Assembly: GCF_000166275.1 (NCBI RefSeq)
Contig: NZ_CM001023.1
Location: 3,165,001 to 3,229,000, forward strand
DNA from: Algoriphagus machipongonensis
GTDB lineage: Bacteria; Bacteroidota; Bacteroidia; Cytophagales; Cyclobacteriaceae
Direction of reading: 5' to 3'
Length of the DNA stretch: 64,000 nt
This document shows, piece after piece, positions 45,329 through 54,050 of the stretch (its first letter is position 1; every line of letters starts with the position of its first letter). The notes below the pieces were generated by a model that searched no databases, was not told the origin of the DNA, and worked only from the letters and a program-made list of their open reading frames with translations. Both the position numbers and the translations under genes were made by a program.

Positions 45329-46677
45329 TTACCTAGAATCTCCGTAGATCTTGGTATGGACATAATTTTCTTTTGACGTCCATTGTAATAATTCACTTTT
45401 TCTCCATCAAAAAAGGCCCCTTCTTCAAGCATAATTCTCACGTCTTTATTCCATTCCTTTACAAATACAACCGCATTCAATTCTATCGCATACCCGGTGT
45501 TTGCATGTAAAGGGAAGTCACCTGCTCCGGGAGTATCTCCTTGATTATCCCACATTCCGATGGTAGGACCTGCTGAATGTCCATAATAGCCCAAAGGGTG
45601 GGTATAAATGCTTCCTCTGATACCTTCGGCATCCATTACCTTACGAGATTCGCGAAGGATCTCATTCCCTGTTCTCCCGCTGACATAGTTTTGGGTCAAG
45701 ATATCCTGAACTCGATTTCCAGCATTAAATGCTTCTTGAAGGTATTCTGGCACTTCGGTTTCACCTAATTTTAGCACATATGCCATTTCCTGCGTATCCG
45801 TATTGAGTCTGAGATAGGTAATACCAAAGTCTACATGCAAAAGATCACCTGGCATAATTACCATGGAACCCTGCTTGGTTGCAAATGATCTCTTCGCTTC
45901 ATCAGTGCTTGGATCTGCTCTTTGAATATCAACAGATGGATGAAACCAAGTGTCCAATTTCAATTCTTTGATTTTTTCCCTGTACCACCAAACCACATCA
46001 TCGGTGGTAGTTACTCCAGGCGTTATTACCTGCTCAGAAAGTCCTTCCTGAACAATTTGATGTGCGATTTCCTGAATATGACGGTAAGTAGCCATTTCAG
46101 CAGGTGTTCTAGTTTCTAAATACCTCACAGAAAGAGTCTGGGCAGAAACAATATTAGGCTTTAAATTCTCTGGTAGGTAATCATGAAAAAGTTGGTACTC
46201 ATTCATAGTCAATCCATCAGCATGCCCATAATCTATGGCAAAATTCAACCCAATCTTTTTAGGGTTTTTAGCTTTGATCAAATCCATTAATGCTTCCCAT
46301 TGATCAGGCTGACTTTCTGGATCCCATGCTCTTTTAAATGCCTTGCCTACATCATATCGAGCCACAGCATAAGTTTCTACATCAGCATTAGCTTCAGGCT
46401 GATACATGACCAAAATTGTCCTTCTTCTCGCTGCCATCCAAGTTGCAGGTAAAAGCTTGCGAATTACTGGATCTTCATTGTATTCACGAGAAATAACCAC
46501 CCACATATCAATTCCCGTTTCAGTCATCAATTTTGGAAGTAGGTTATTGATTCGATCTTCAAGCCAGCCATCAATAACTTCGGCCTGATCCCGCTGTGTC
46601 AAAACAGCAAAATCTTGAGAAAAACCAACTTGGCACAAAGAAAAAATGAGGGCTAATGAAAGTATATTTTTGATCAT
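45325..46677 (-). CDS. M24-family metallopeptidase (Xaa-Pro aminopeptidase-like), secreted
   Basis: 450 residues. Signal peptide (KNILSLALIFSLCQVGFSQ), creatinase-like N-terminal domain (about 30-190), then the pita-bread catalytic domain: LLHVDFGITYLRLNTDTQEM gives two Asp ligands, THPLGYYGHSAGP the His, and GYAIELNAV and IMLEEGAF the two Glu ligands. All five metal ligands are present, so it is probably active in the periplasm, releasing N-terminal residues before proline. Substrate preference is inferred only from family. Confidence 0.9.
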   Translation of the reverse strand: MIKNILSLALIFSLCQVGFSQDFAVLTQRDQAEVIDGWLEDRINNLLPKLMTETGIDMWVVISREYNEDPVIRKLLPATWMAARRRTILVMYQPEANADVETYAVARYDVGKAFKRAWDPESQPDQWEALMDLIKAKNPKKIGLNFAIDYGHADGLTMNEYQLFHDYLPENLKPNIVSAQTLSVRYLETRTPAEMATYRHIQEIAHQIVQEGLSEQVITPGVTTTDDVVWWYREKIKELKLDTWFHPSVDIQRADPSTDEAKRSFATKQGSMVIMPGDLLHVDFGITYLRLNTDTQEMAYVLKLGETEVPEYLQEAFNAGNRVQDILTQNYVSGRTGNEILRESRKVMDAEGIRGSIYTHPLGYYGHSAGPTIGMWDNQGDTPGAGDFPLHANTGYAIELNAVVFVKEWNKDVRIMLEEGAFFDGEKVNYYNGRQKKIMSIPRSTEILGN

Positions 46678-46745
46678 ATTCTGAATTTTTAATTCATGAA
46701 TATAATCTAATATTCAAATCATGAATACAAAAATTGAAGGAATGG

Positions 46746-48104
46746 TCAAACTAACGGGGCAATGGGTTTAGACATTTTCATTCGCTGGGCACTAAGTTTT
46801 TGAAATCTCATATAAAGCATGACTGCTGTAAGGCTTAATCCAATGAATAAACCGTACCAAATCCCTTTCTCTTCTAAACCCATCTCAAATGCCAAGACAT
46901 AACCTAAAGGAAGACCTATTACCCAATATGCAATTAATGTAACCATTGTCGGCACTTTTACATCTTCCATTCCTCTCAAAACGCCCAAACCTATTACTTG
47001 TGCTCCATCTGATAATTGGAATAAACCTGCAATAATCAATAAGGATGCAGAAAGTGTAATTACCTCTGGATCATCAATGTAAAGAGTGGGAAGAAAATCC
47101 CGGAAAACAACAAAAATCAGGGCTGTTGCAAACATAAATACCATAGCCATAGCATAAACCACTAAGCCAGCCTCTTTCATTGCTTTTAAATTGCCACGTC
47201 CTATTTGATTGCTGACACGAATCATTCCTGCCGTGGATAATCCAGCTACCATCATATAACTGACTGAAGCCAAATTTATAGCGATTTGATGCGCCGCAAG
47301 TGCATTAACTCCAAGCCAACCCATCATAATGGCCGCTGAGCTGAAAGCACTTACTTCAAAAATATATTGAAATCCTGTTGGGATGCCTACATTCAAAATT
47401 CTGCTAAACATAGGGAAACTCCATTTTCTCAACCTTAAGCTAAGGCTATATATTTGATATCTTTTGGATCTCAAAACATACCAGCCCATCATGATTGGCA
47501 TAAATATTCTGGAAATCAATGTTGCCCACCCTGCTCCCATCAAGCCCATTTCCGGAGCACCAAATTTTCCAAAGATCAATAGATAGTTTAAAAACACATT
47601 GACCACATTACAAAATATAGTAATGTACATCGCCTGCTTGGTCTGCGACATTCCTTCAGCAAACTGTTTGAAATTTTGGAATATCATAAAAGGAAAAAGC
47701 GAAGCAGTAATCACCAAGAGATAAGGTATGGTCAAGTTGACTACCTCCTCCGGCTGATCTAAAAAATGAAGTCCTTGCGAAAGACCTATTACAATAAAGG
47801 TCAGAATCAAACTTGTAAACACGTTTATCCAAAGTCCATGTCCAAATAAGTTTGAAATACGTTTATTTTTACCTTTTCCTTCAGCAACAGAAATCAAAGG
47901 TGTTATCCCCATAGAGACCCCCATCCCGAACATCAAAATCACAAAGAAAATGCTGTTACCTAAGGAAGCTGCAGCCAAAGGAACTGCCCCAAGTCGGCCT
48001 ACCATCATCGAATCTGCCACACCGACAGAAACCTGACCAAGTTGACTCATCATCACAGGAAAAGCCAATGTAAAAGTTATTTTAAAATGTTCTTTTATGG
48101 TCAT
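46746..48104 (-). CDS. MATE-family efflux transporter
   Basis: 452 residues with twelve hydrophobic helices. Start region TLAFPVMMSQLGQVSVGVADSMMVGRLGAVPLAAASL is typical of NorM-type MATE pumps; the second half repeats the pattern at GIPTGFQYIFEVSAFSSAAIMMGWLGVNALAAHQIA. Sodium- or proton-coupled export of cationic drugs is the family role; substrate unknown. Follows the Nudix gene by 3 nt on the minus strand, so they form an operon. Confidence 0.93.
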   Translation of the reverse strand: MTIKEHFKITFTLAFPVMMSQLGQVSVGVADSMMVGRLGAVPLAAASLGNSIFFVILMFGMGVSMGITPLISVAEGKGKNKRISNLFGHGLWINVFTSLILTFIVIGLSQGLHFLDQPEEVVNLTIPYLLVITASLFPFMIFQNFKQFAEGMSQTKQAMYITIFCNVVNVFLNYLLIFGKFGAPEMGLMGAGWATLISRIFMPIMMGWYVLRSKRYQIYSLSLRLRKWSFPMFSRILNVGIPTGFQYIFEVSAFSSAAIMMGWLGVNALAAHQIAINLASVSYMMVAGLSTAGMIRVSNQIGRGNLKAMKEAGLVVYAMAMVFMFATALIFVVFRDFLPTLYIDDPEVITLSASLLIIAGLFQLSDGAQVIGLGVLRGMEDVKVPTMVTLIAYWVIGLPLGYVLAFEMGLEEKGIWYGLFIGLSLTAVMLYMRFQKLSAQRMKMSKPIAPLV

Positions 48105-48107
48105 AAT

Positions 48108-48650
48108 CTAAAGGCCCAAGAGACGGGCAACTTTCAAAATTCCAGCAATACTAATTCCATCCGTGATTTCACCATTCATCACCATCGAAATCACTTCTTC
48201 AAAAGGCACACGCTTTATAGCAAGCACCTCTGTTTCCTCAGGCTCAATATCAGACTGAATAAGGTCCTGAGCCAGGTAAACAAACCCTTCTTCATCGGTG
48301 ACTGAATTAGAAGTATGAATCTTCATAATACATTTCCAGTCTTTCGCTATTAGCCCGGTTTCTTCTTTCAGCTCTCTTTTTGCACTTTCAAGAACATCTT
48401 CTTCAATAGGTCCTCCTCCCATTGGAATCTCCCAGGAATATACATCTAAGGGATACCTGTATTGACCAACAAGCCAAGTATTGTTATCCTTATCAATAGG
48501 AATTATCCCTAATGCTTTGTTTTTGAAATGAACCTTCCCATATACACCTGGATTTCCGGCAGGATTTAGCACATCATGTGCCTCCACTTTGATCCAGGGA
48601 TTTTCATATGGAGTTGTAATTGCTTTGGTTTTCCAGGGGTTCTTTTCCAT
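48108..48650 (-). CDS. Nudix hydrolase (ADP-ribose pyrophosphatase-like)
   Basis: 180 residues from ATG 48650; an earlier in-frame TTG (48659) is in the T-tract of a terminator and less likely. The Nudix box GGGPIEEDVLESAKRELKEETG (its Glu/Arg/Glu-Glu residues around 84-104) is preceded by YRYPLDVYSWEIPMG, the typical substrate-side pattern of ADP-ribose/ADP-sugar pyrophosphatases. Co-transcribed with the MATE pump (3 nt apart). Confidence 0.88.
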   Translation of the reverse strand: MEKNPWKTKAITTPYENPWIKVEAHDVLNPAGNPGVYGKVHFKNKALGIIPIDKDNNTWLVGQYRYPLDVYSWEIPMGGGPIEEDVLESAKRELKEETGLIAKDWKCIMKIHTSNSVTDEEGFVYLAQDLIQSDIEPEETEVLAIKRVPFEEVISMVMNGEITDGISIAGILKVARLLGL

Positions 48651-48656
48651 TGTTAT

Positions 48657-48686
48657 CAAAAAAAAGGGGTGACTTTCGCCACCCCT
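48657..48686 (-). terminator. Terminator of the Lrp gene
   Basis: AGGGGTG / CACCCCT stem with 8-nt loop; on the minus strand it is followed by eight T residues. Lies between the Lrp stop and the Nudix start. Confidence 0.85.
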
Positions 48687-48710
48687 ATCAAAATTTTTCC
48701 TGTATACTTC

Positions 48711-49193
48711 TTAAGCCGGGATCGGCAATACTTTAGAGTCTTTGAAAGTAGATAAAATCACCATTGATTGCATGGAATCTACTTCTTTAATTTCAGAAAC
48801 TTTTTCAAGCATCAACTTCTGATAAGCTGTGATGTCTTTAGAGATGATCTTCAAAATGAAATCGCCAGTACCAGTGATGTGGTGACATTCGATTACTTCA
48901 GGAATACCATTGATCTCTTTCATGAAGGCATCAATATTTCCTTTATTATGACCAATCAAACTAACCAAAACAAATGTGCTTACACCCAACCCAATTTTCT
49001 CTGGGTCAAGCTTTGCATGATAGCTTTTTATAATACCAGATTGTTCTAATTTTTTTACTCGCTCCAAAGTTGGTGCTGGAGAGAGTCCAATATCTTTAGA
49101 AAGCTGCGCGTTTGTGATTTTAGCATTTGCTTGAAGAATTTCTAATATTCTTCGATCAATTTTATCAAACTTTATTCTTACGCTATTATCCAT
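48711..49193 (-). CDS. Lrp/AsnC-family transcriptional regulator
   Basis: 160 residues. N-terminal winged helix (IDRRILEILQANAKITNAQLSKDIGLSPAPTLERVKKLEQSGIIKSYHAKLD) and C-terminal RAM/ligand domain (GLGVSTFVLVSLIGHNKGN..., ECHHITGTGDFILKIISKD). Typical feast/famine regulator responding to amino acids. It has its own promoter-like box upstream (49232-49225) and terminator. The target genes are not evident. Confidence 0.94.
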   Translation of the reverse strand: MDNSVRIKFDKIDRRILEILQANAKITNAQLSKDIGLSPAPTLERVKKLEQSGIIKSYHAKLDPEKIGLGVSTFVLVSLIGHNKGNIDAFMKEINGIPEVIECHHITGTGDFILKIISKDITAYQKLMLEKVSEIKEVDSMQSMVILSTFKDSKVLPIPA

Positions 49194-49207
49194 GATCTCT
49201 GCTTTTA

Positions 49208-49232
49208 CAAAATTTTATGTTGTGCAAAATTA
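49208..49232 (-). promoter_or_regulatory. Lrp gene promoter region with repeated CAAAATT
   Basis: TAATTTTG (49232-49225, minus) is a perfect -7 box. CAAAATT occurs twice (49208 and 49225), 17 nt apart, which could be autoregulatory binding positions; the latter is inference. Confidence 0.45.
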
Positions 49233-49401
49233 TAGTAATTACTGAAAATTTTAAAACGATTTAAGAGATATTAATGGATGTTTTCGAAATTTTCTTAATA
49301 ATTCTTAGGCATTTAGCGAAGATTCCTTTTAAAATCCCTCACCCCCTCGGAAAAATTCAAATTATCTCCTGTCTCAAACCTAAATTACGTGAGAAACTAA
49401 T

Positions 49402-50616
49402 TTAAAGTTTATTCTTTTTGATAAACTCCCTAGCTTCTTTATGAGCGGGGTGTTTTCGCTTTGCGTATCGTTTTACTTCTTTAAAGTATTTCTTTGCCAA
49501 TTTCTTATTACCAGCATCCATTTCAATTTTTCCTAATTGAACTAAAGCGTGTAGGTAATACCCACTTTCCTGAGATTCGGACTCCTCACCATAAGCAACT
49601 GTTTTTTCATAATACCTTTTTGCAGTTACCATATCACCTATCCGCCTATTATATTCCGCTACATAGAAAGACGCATACCTCCCACTGTTTGCTTCATACC
49701 CCACTTGCTTTGCATCTATCCTTTCTAGAATTTCCAAGGATTGAGCTAATGACTCTGGCCATCTGCCGACTGTATAAAGGTGTCTAGCATAAGACCGATG
49801 GAAATAAGGGTTATTTGGGAATTTGGAATGCAGGTATTCAGAAATCCTAAGCGCTTCATAAGGCTTCTTTTCTTCGGAAGCATAAAGTCTGAACAAAAAG
49901 TATTGCGCCTCTACGCGCGTATAAAAAGCATTCGCTGCTACTTGCTCAAGCTGCTGAAGCCCCAACTCTTTACTGCCTTTGGGAAACAAAGCCAACACTG
50001 GTCTTAACAAAGGGTAATGTTCAGGTATCCAAACTGAGAAATAATTAAACAAGGCATCTCCCAGTAGTAACTCAGGGTTAAATTCTTCTTCGCCTCTACT
50101 CAACTCCATGTATTTTAAGGCATTTTTCCCTGACCAGGCAGCCTTCGTCCAACTCTTCCTCTCTGAATACAACCTACTCTGAAAACCATATCCTGCCGCT
50201 AGAAAGAAAGCGGCTTCCTTATTGGTTTCATCCTCATCATAAATTTCCTCCGCCTTTTCAATCGCTCTATCTAGGTATTGGATAAAAATATCATCGTACT
50301 TTTCATTGGTCACATCCACCTCTATTCTCCACCAATAACCTAAAGCCATCAAGAAATCAGGCAAAGGATGATCAGGATATTGATAAGCTAAAACTGCAAA
50401 ATCATGTTCAGCAACAGGGAAATTGAAGTCATACATGCTATTGATGGCTTTGGTAATCCGAAATTGAAGTCCCTTATCCAAGAGCAAATACCTCGAAGGC
50501 TCCTCCACCGTATAGGAGGAGTCCAAGGGTAAAGATTGGCTAAATGCATTTACATTTACCAGGTTCAGCCAAATAATCAAACTAATAGATAAAATTCTTG
50601 CTAACATATTATTCAT
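49402..50616 (-). CDS. Secreted tetratricopeptide-repeat protein
   Basis: 404 residues. Signal peptide (RILSISLIIWLNLVNVNAFSQ), then helical repeats resembling TPRs (FFLAAGYGFQSRLYSERKSWTKAAWSGKNAL, YFHRSYARHLYTVGRWPESLAQSLEIL, GYYLHALVQLGKIEMDAGNKKLAKKYFKEV). Ends in a basic tail. Role unknown; probably periplasmic scaffold. Start may be 50616 or 50607 (second ATG, three codons on). A TACTTTTG box (50634-50627) lies upstream. Confidence 0.8.
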   Translation of the reverse strand: MNNMLARILSISLIIWLNLVNVNAFSQSLPLDSSYTVEEPSRYLLLDKGLQFRITKAINSMYDFNFPVAEHDFAVLAYQYPDHPLPDFLMALGYWWRIEVDVTNEKYDDIFIQYLDRAIEKAEEIYDEDETNKEAAFFLAAGYGFQSRLYSERKSWTKAAWSGKNALKYMELSRGEEEFNPELLLGDALFNYFSVWIPEHYPLLRPVLALFPKGSKELGLQQLEQVAANAFYTRVEAQYFLFRLYASEEKKPYEALRISEYLHSKFPNNPYFHRSYARHLYTVGRWPESLAQSLEILERIDAKQVGYEANSGRYASFYVAEYNRRIGDMVTAKRYYEKTVAYGEESESQESGYYLHALVQLGKIEMDAGNKKLAKKYFKEVKRYAKRKHPAHKEAREFIKKNKL

Positions 50617-50626
50617 GATGACTTCG

Positions 50627-50634
50627 CAAAAGTA
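50627..50634 (-). promoter_or_regulatory. Candidate -7 box of the TPR gene
   Basis: TACTTTTG on the minus strand, 10 nt before ATG 50616; the short distance makes a leaderless or near-leaderless mRNA likely. Confidence 0.45.
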
Positions 50635-50682
50635 GAGCTAATCCCAAACATTATTTTAGATTTATGTCATAAACCTTTTAAA

Positions 50683-51333
50683 ATGGCACAACCTCTTTCT
50701 TCAGAAGCACAACGTCTTAAAGACCTAATTGATTTCGATAAAAGGATATATTTTTTCGTATTGGTACTTCTCTTTCTTACCATAAGGTATTTGACAAACA
50801 CATTAATCTTAGAATCCATTCCGGATTATGATGCTTTAGAAAAGAGAGGAGATTTTATGATTTTTCATATTTTCAATGCTTTAAACTACATCTGGACACC
50901 TTTTGCTCTATTATGGAAATTTACGGTGATCTCGTTTTTATTTTGGTTGGGAGCCTTTATGTTAGGCTTCAAAGTGCCTTATAAAGAGCTTTGGAGGTTT
51001 GCCTTGGTAGCTGAGATGATTTTTATTTTCCCAGAATTGATTAGACTTCTGGTATTCCTTTCACCATCGTCCACTGTAACCTACCAACAAATTGATGAAT
51101 ATCGTGCACTCTCTTTATTGTCACTCCTAGGTGCAGAAAATGTCTCGCAACAATACCACTATGCATTGGGTACGATTAATATCTTTGAAGTGTTGTATGG
51201 TATTCTTTGGCTATATGGATTCCATATGATCAGCAGGAGAAGTTTGGGAGAAAGCTCTGCCGTGGTTTTTGTTTCCTATTATATACCTCTGATCATATGG
51301 CTAACCTTCTATGTGATGGTCTATAAGGAATGA
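50683..51333 (+). CDS. Hypothetical multi-pass membrane protein
   Basis: 216 residues with about five hydrophobic helices: IYFFVLVLLFLTIRYLTN, PFALLWKFTVISFLFWLGAFMLG, ALVAEMIFIFPELIRLLVFL, INIFEVLYGILWLYGFHMI and FVSYYIPLIIWLTFYVMVY. The arrangement resembles Yip1-domain proteins, but I am not sure of the family. Divergent from the TPR gene and followed by a strong terminator. Confidence 0.7.
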   Translation: MAQPLSSEAQRLKDLIDFDKRIYFFVLVLLFLTIRYLTNTLILESIPDYDALEKRGDFMIFHIFNALNYIWTPFALLWKFTVISFLFWLGAFMLGFKVPYKELWRFALVAEMIFIFPELIRLLVFLSPSSTVTYQQIDEYRALSLLSLLGAENVSQQYHYALGTINIFEVLYGILWLYGFHMISRRSLGESSAVVFVSYYIPLIIWLTFYVMVYKE

Positions 51334-51343
51334 TGATTTCTAC

Positions 51344-51382
51344 AAAAAAAATGGCCGATCTATAAAGAACGGCCATTTTTTG
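51344..51382. terminator. Bidirectional terminator between convergent genes
   Basis: AAAAATGGCCG / CGGCCATTTTT stem with a 12-nt loop and A/T tails on both sides; ends both the membrane gene and the DUF4394 gene. Confidence 0.88.
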
Positions 51383-51398
51383 TATCTCTTATTCAACC

Positions 51399-52919
51399 TT
51401 AAAAACCAAGGCCTAAAGCCATTGCTGTTGGCATAAAATTCAAGTCAGAAACTTTACTCGCTTCTCCAGTCATCAAATCAACCGCATACACTGCAGACAT
51501 TCCATTTACTGTAAATACGCCATAAGCCATATTTGAAGTGCCACCAATGTCAAAGCCATTGTCATCTTCAACATCTATACCTAATGGACCTATTGCTACC
51601 AAATCACCATCATTTGGAGGAGAGACTTGATAGAGCATATCATCTTCAGAATCTACTACATATAATGCCGTAGTAGTAGTACCAGCAAAAGAGTTGGTAT
51701 AGGCCGCGGCCGGAGCATGAGGCATTCCTGGATTCAAAGATCCATCAACAGCAACTACAGTTCCCAAATCAGGGTGCAGCCTTAAGTTTTGACCAGTCTC
51801 CGTTACTAAGCGGATTCTGTCTACCGTAGGATTAAAGTCAAAGCCAATATACATTCCCATAGCCATCGGGTTTAATGGATCTCCTATGGCAGTCAAAGTA
51901 CCATTTGCTGGATTCACGCTATATAATTGACTCATGTTAGAAACGGCTAATAATTGTCCATTAATAGGTCGATAATCCAAACCAGCGATCATTTCACCTG
52001 AACCCAGACCTTTAAATTCCACAGCAATCGGATTTGGATCAGTCGGATCAAATCTATAAAGCATGTTATTTGCATCAGCTGCATAAGCGATAGGGTTTGT
52101 CTTGAAAGCAATACTAATCACATCTTCTTTAAACATACCCAGCCATTCAGCATCCCCTGTCGTCAGGTCAATTCGGTATAGTCTTGTTTTAGTGTTTTTT
52201 TGACTAACTGCAAAAGCAATAGAATTATCAGGTGTGATATCCATATCACTTACTCCTTCTAAGTCTAAACCTAAATTCCCAACTTCCTCAAGACCTCCGT
52301 CATTTGGAGGCACTTGCTTATACAATTTGTTTTCCTCCAAATCAATGTCATAAAGAGTTGTCATGGTAGTTCCAGAAAAACTATCGGAATAAGCTACAGC
52401 TCCGATTCTAGGGTTCATTCCTCCATTAATAGAACCATCAATTGCTACAACAGTACCAAGCTCAGGATGTAGTCTCAGGTTTTGACCAGATTCTGTTACA
52501 AGTCTGATTCTATCCACTGTAGGGTTAAAATCTATTGACGCGTTTGCTCCATCATATGCCGGTGAAAAAGGTTCTGTGCCTAGCATGGTAGCAGCTCCAG
52601 AATTTTCATTGATATGATACAATTTACTGGCTGTACTTAAAGCATACAATTGACCAGTTGCTGGTCTATAATCGATGGAAATAATATTTTCTCCCATAGG
52701 CAACCCTGTGATTGCAATCATAGAAGTTGGAGATGACAAATCCTGCGCCTCATAGGTTAAAATCATATTATCTGCTGATAATGCTGTAAAGCTCACATCT
52801 GGAGCCATGCCGGGCTTTTCGACGACTGGATTTCTTCCATTTCTGTCATCGCATGAAACAAGAGCTGCCATACTAAAAACTGCAGCCACAAAAATTGATA
52901 AAATTTGATTGCTTTTCAT
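51399..52919 (-). CDS. DUF4394 lipoprotein with two tandem domains
   Basis: 506 residues. Lipobox ALVSC (Cys near 23), then two copies of the DUF4394 domain: about 45-275 and 277-506. Each holds the pattern (I)DFNPTVDRIRLVTE(S/T)GQNLRLHP(E/D)LGTVVA(I/V)DGS followed by AYTNSF-like and YDIDLEENKLY-like segments, which suggest beta-propeller blades. No function is established for the family. The close likeness of the halves indicates an internal duplication. Monocistronic, terminators at both ends. Confidence 0.88.
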   Translation of the reverse strand: MKSNQILSIFVAAVFSMAALVSCDDRNGRNPVVEKPGMAPDVSFTALSADNMILTYEAQDLSSPTSMIAITGLPMGENIISIDYRPATGQLYALSTASKLYHINENSGAATMLGTEPFSPAYDGANASIDFNPTVDRIRLVTESGQNLRLHPELGTVVAIDGSINGGMNPRIGAVAYSDSFSGTTMTTLYDIDLEENKLYKQVPPNDGGLEEVGNLGLDLEGVSDMDITPDNSIAFAVSQKNTKTRLYRIDLTTGDAEWLGMFKEDVISIAFKTNPIAYAADANNMLYRFDPTDPNPIAVEFKGLGSGEMIAGLDYRPINGQLLAVSNMSQLYSVNPANGTLTAIGDPLNPMAMGMYIGFDFNPTVDRIRLVTETGQNLRLHPDLGTVVAVDGSLNPGMPHAPAAAYTNSFAGTTTTALYVVDSEDDMLYQVSPPNDGDLVAIGPLGIDVEDDNGFDIGGTSNMAYGVFTVNGMSAVYAVDLMTGEASKVSDLNFMPTAMALGLGF

Positions 52920-52980
52920 TGGTAGTTGTTTTGATTTTCATGAGATACGATGCCCATACCCTATTTGGATTGAGCCAAAC

Positions 52981-53013
52981 AAAAAAAAGGTCACATTCAT
53001 GACCTTTTTTTTT
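52981..53013. terminator. Bidirectional terminator after the TauE gene
   Basis: AAAAAGGTCA / TGACCTTTTT with CATTCA loop and long A/T tails on both strands; 31 nt past the TauE stop, upstream of the DUF4394 gene. Confidence 0.85.
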
Positions 53014-53043
53014 GATTTAACTACCAATTCGTTTGACTTGAAA

Positions 53044-53850
53044 TTACCTGAAAATCAATTCTTTGGAAATTATATAAACCCCCATAGCAAGTACAAACCA
53101 TCCAAAGCCCTTTTTCAATGCATTTTCATTTATTTTTTTTGATAACGCGCTTCCGATAAAAATTCCTACAATAGAAAGCCCGGTAAATATCAATAACATC
53201 TTCCAATCGATGGTTTGATTCGAGACATCTCCTAAAAACCCGATCAATGACTTGGCAGCAATAATCAAAAGCGAAGTTCCGACTGCTTTTTTCATTGGAA
53301 GTTTGGCTAATAAAACCAAGGCTGGAATGATTAAAAATCCTCCCCCAGCACCAACTATACCTGTAACCAAACCGACAACCGAACCTTCCAAAGCTATCAT
53401 TGGGTAATTGAAAACTACTTGAGAATTCTCTTCATCCAAATCATTTTTTCTACCCTTGATCATAGAATAAGAAGCCGCAAGCATGATCAACGCAAAAAAC
53501 ACCATGATTCCAACATTTTTAGCCACCTCAAAGCCAGCCAATGAAAATAATGGATCCGGCAATGCTGGCACTAAAAACTTTCTAGTCAAAAAGACCGCTA
53601 TAAAGGAGGGAATTGCAAAAACTAGCGCTGTTTTGTAATCAACCAGTTGCTTTTTCATATAAGTAAAAGAGCCCAATAAGGAAGTGCTCCCAACTACAAA
53701 AAGCGAGTATGCAGTAGCCAATACAGGCTCTACACTTAAAATATAAACCAAGACTGGCACCGTCAGAATAGATCCCCCGCCACCGATAAGTCCTAAGGAA
53801 ATCCCTATTATTATTGCTGAAATAAACCCAAATATATTTACTAAATCCAT
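53044..53850 (-). CDS. TauE/SafE-family sulfite/anion exporter
   Basis: 268 residues from ATG 53850, with about eight hydrophobic helices. The family's Gly-rich inverted repeats are visible: IIGISLGLIGGGGSILTVPVLVY near the N-terminus and VVGLVTGIVGAGGGFLIIPALVLL after the middle. Family members export sulfite, sulfoacetate or related anions. An FNR-like palindrome at the class II activator position (53908-53921) links it to the Crp/Fnr gene nearby. The in-frame TTG at 53865 is a less likely start. Confidence 0.88.
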   Translation of the reverse strand: MDLVNIFGFISAIIIGISLGLIGGGGSILTVPVLVYILSVEPVLATAYSLFVVGSTSLLGSFTYMKKQLVDYKTALVFAIPSFIAVFLTRKFLVPALPDPLFSLAGFEVAKNVGIMVFFALIMLAASYSMIKGRKNDLDEENSQVVFNYPMIALEGSVVGLVTGIVGAGGGFLIIPALVLLAKLPMKKAVGTSLLIIAAKSLIGFLGDVSNQTIDWKMLLIFTGLSIVGIFIGSALSKKINENALKKGFGWFVLAMGVYIISKELIFR

Positions 53851-53877
53851 GCTATTATTTTTCAAGATTTGATACTA

Positions 53878-53885
53878 CAAAACTA
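53878..53885 (-). promoter_or_regulatory. -7 box of the TauE gene
   Basis: TAGTTTTG (perfect TAnnTTTG) on the minus strand, 27 nt before ATG 53850. No -33 TTG at the normal distance; instead the palindrome lies 22 nt upstream. Confidence 0.6.
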
Positions 53886-53907
53886 CGGCAATGGGTTTAT
53901 AGAAGTA

Positions 53908-53921
53908 GTGACAATTGTTAC
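53908..53921. promoter_or_regulatory. Crp/Fnr-type palindrome upstream of TauE
   Basis: GTGAC-AATT-GTTAC, a 5-4-5 inverted repeat with one mismatch, the geometry of FNR-type sites. Centred about 42-43 nt upstream of the predicted TauE transcription start. Confidence 0.55.
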
Positions 53922-54050
53922 ACTTCATCTTTTATAAAAAAATAATTTTTAGTAACACTCCACAAACATTTTTTAAGTACTTGAGAAACAATCAATTTTC
54001 TAAATTCAAGCTCAACATTTTTTTGTAATTTAATTTAAATAATAAAAGGC

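Noticed and set aside
46678..46745. Repeated ATTCATGAAT-like palindromes upstream of the M24 peptidase
   Set aside because: Short and AT-rich; similar words occur elsewhere (near 29485) and could arise by chance.
53990..54010. TTGA...TCAA inverted repeat before the universal stress gene as a third Crp/Fnr site
   Set aside because: The spacing is one base longer than the two other sites and the half-sites differ, so it does not fit the motif.
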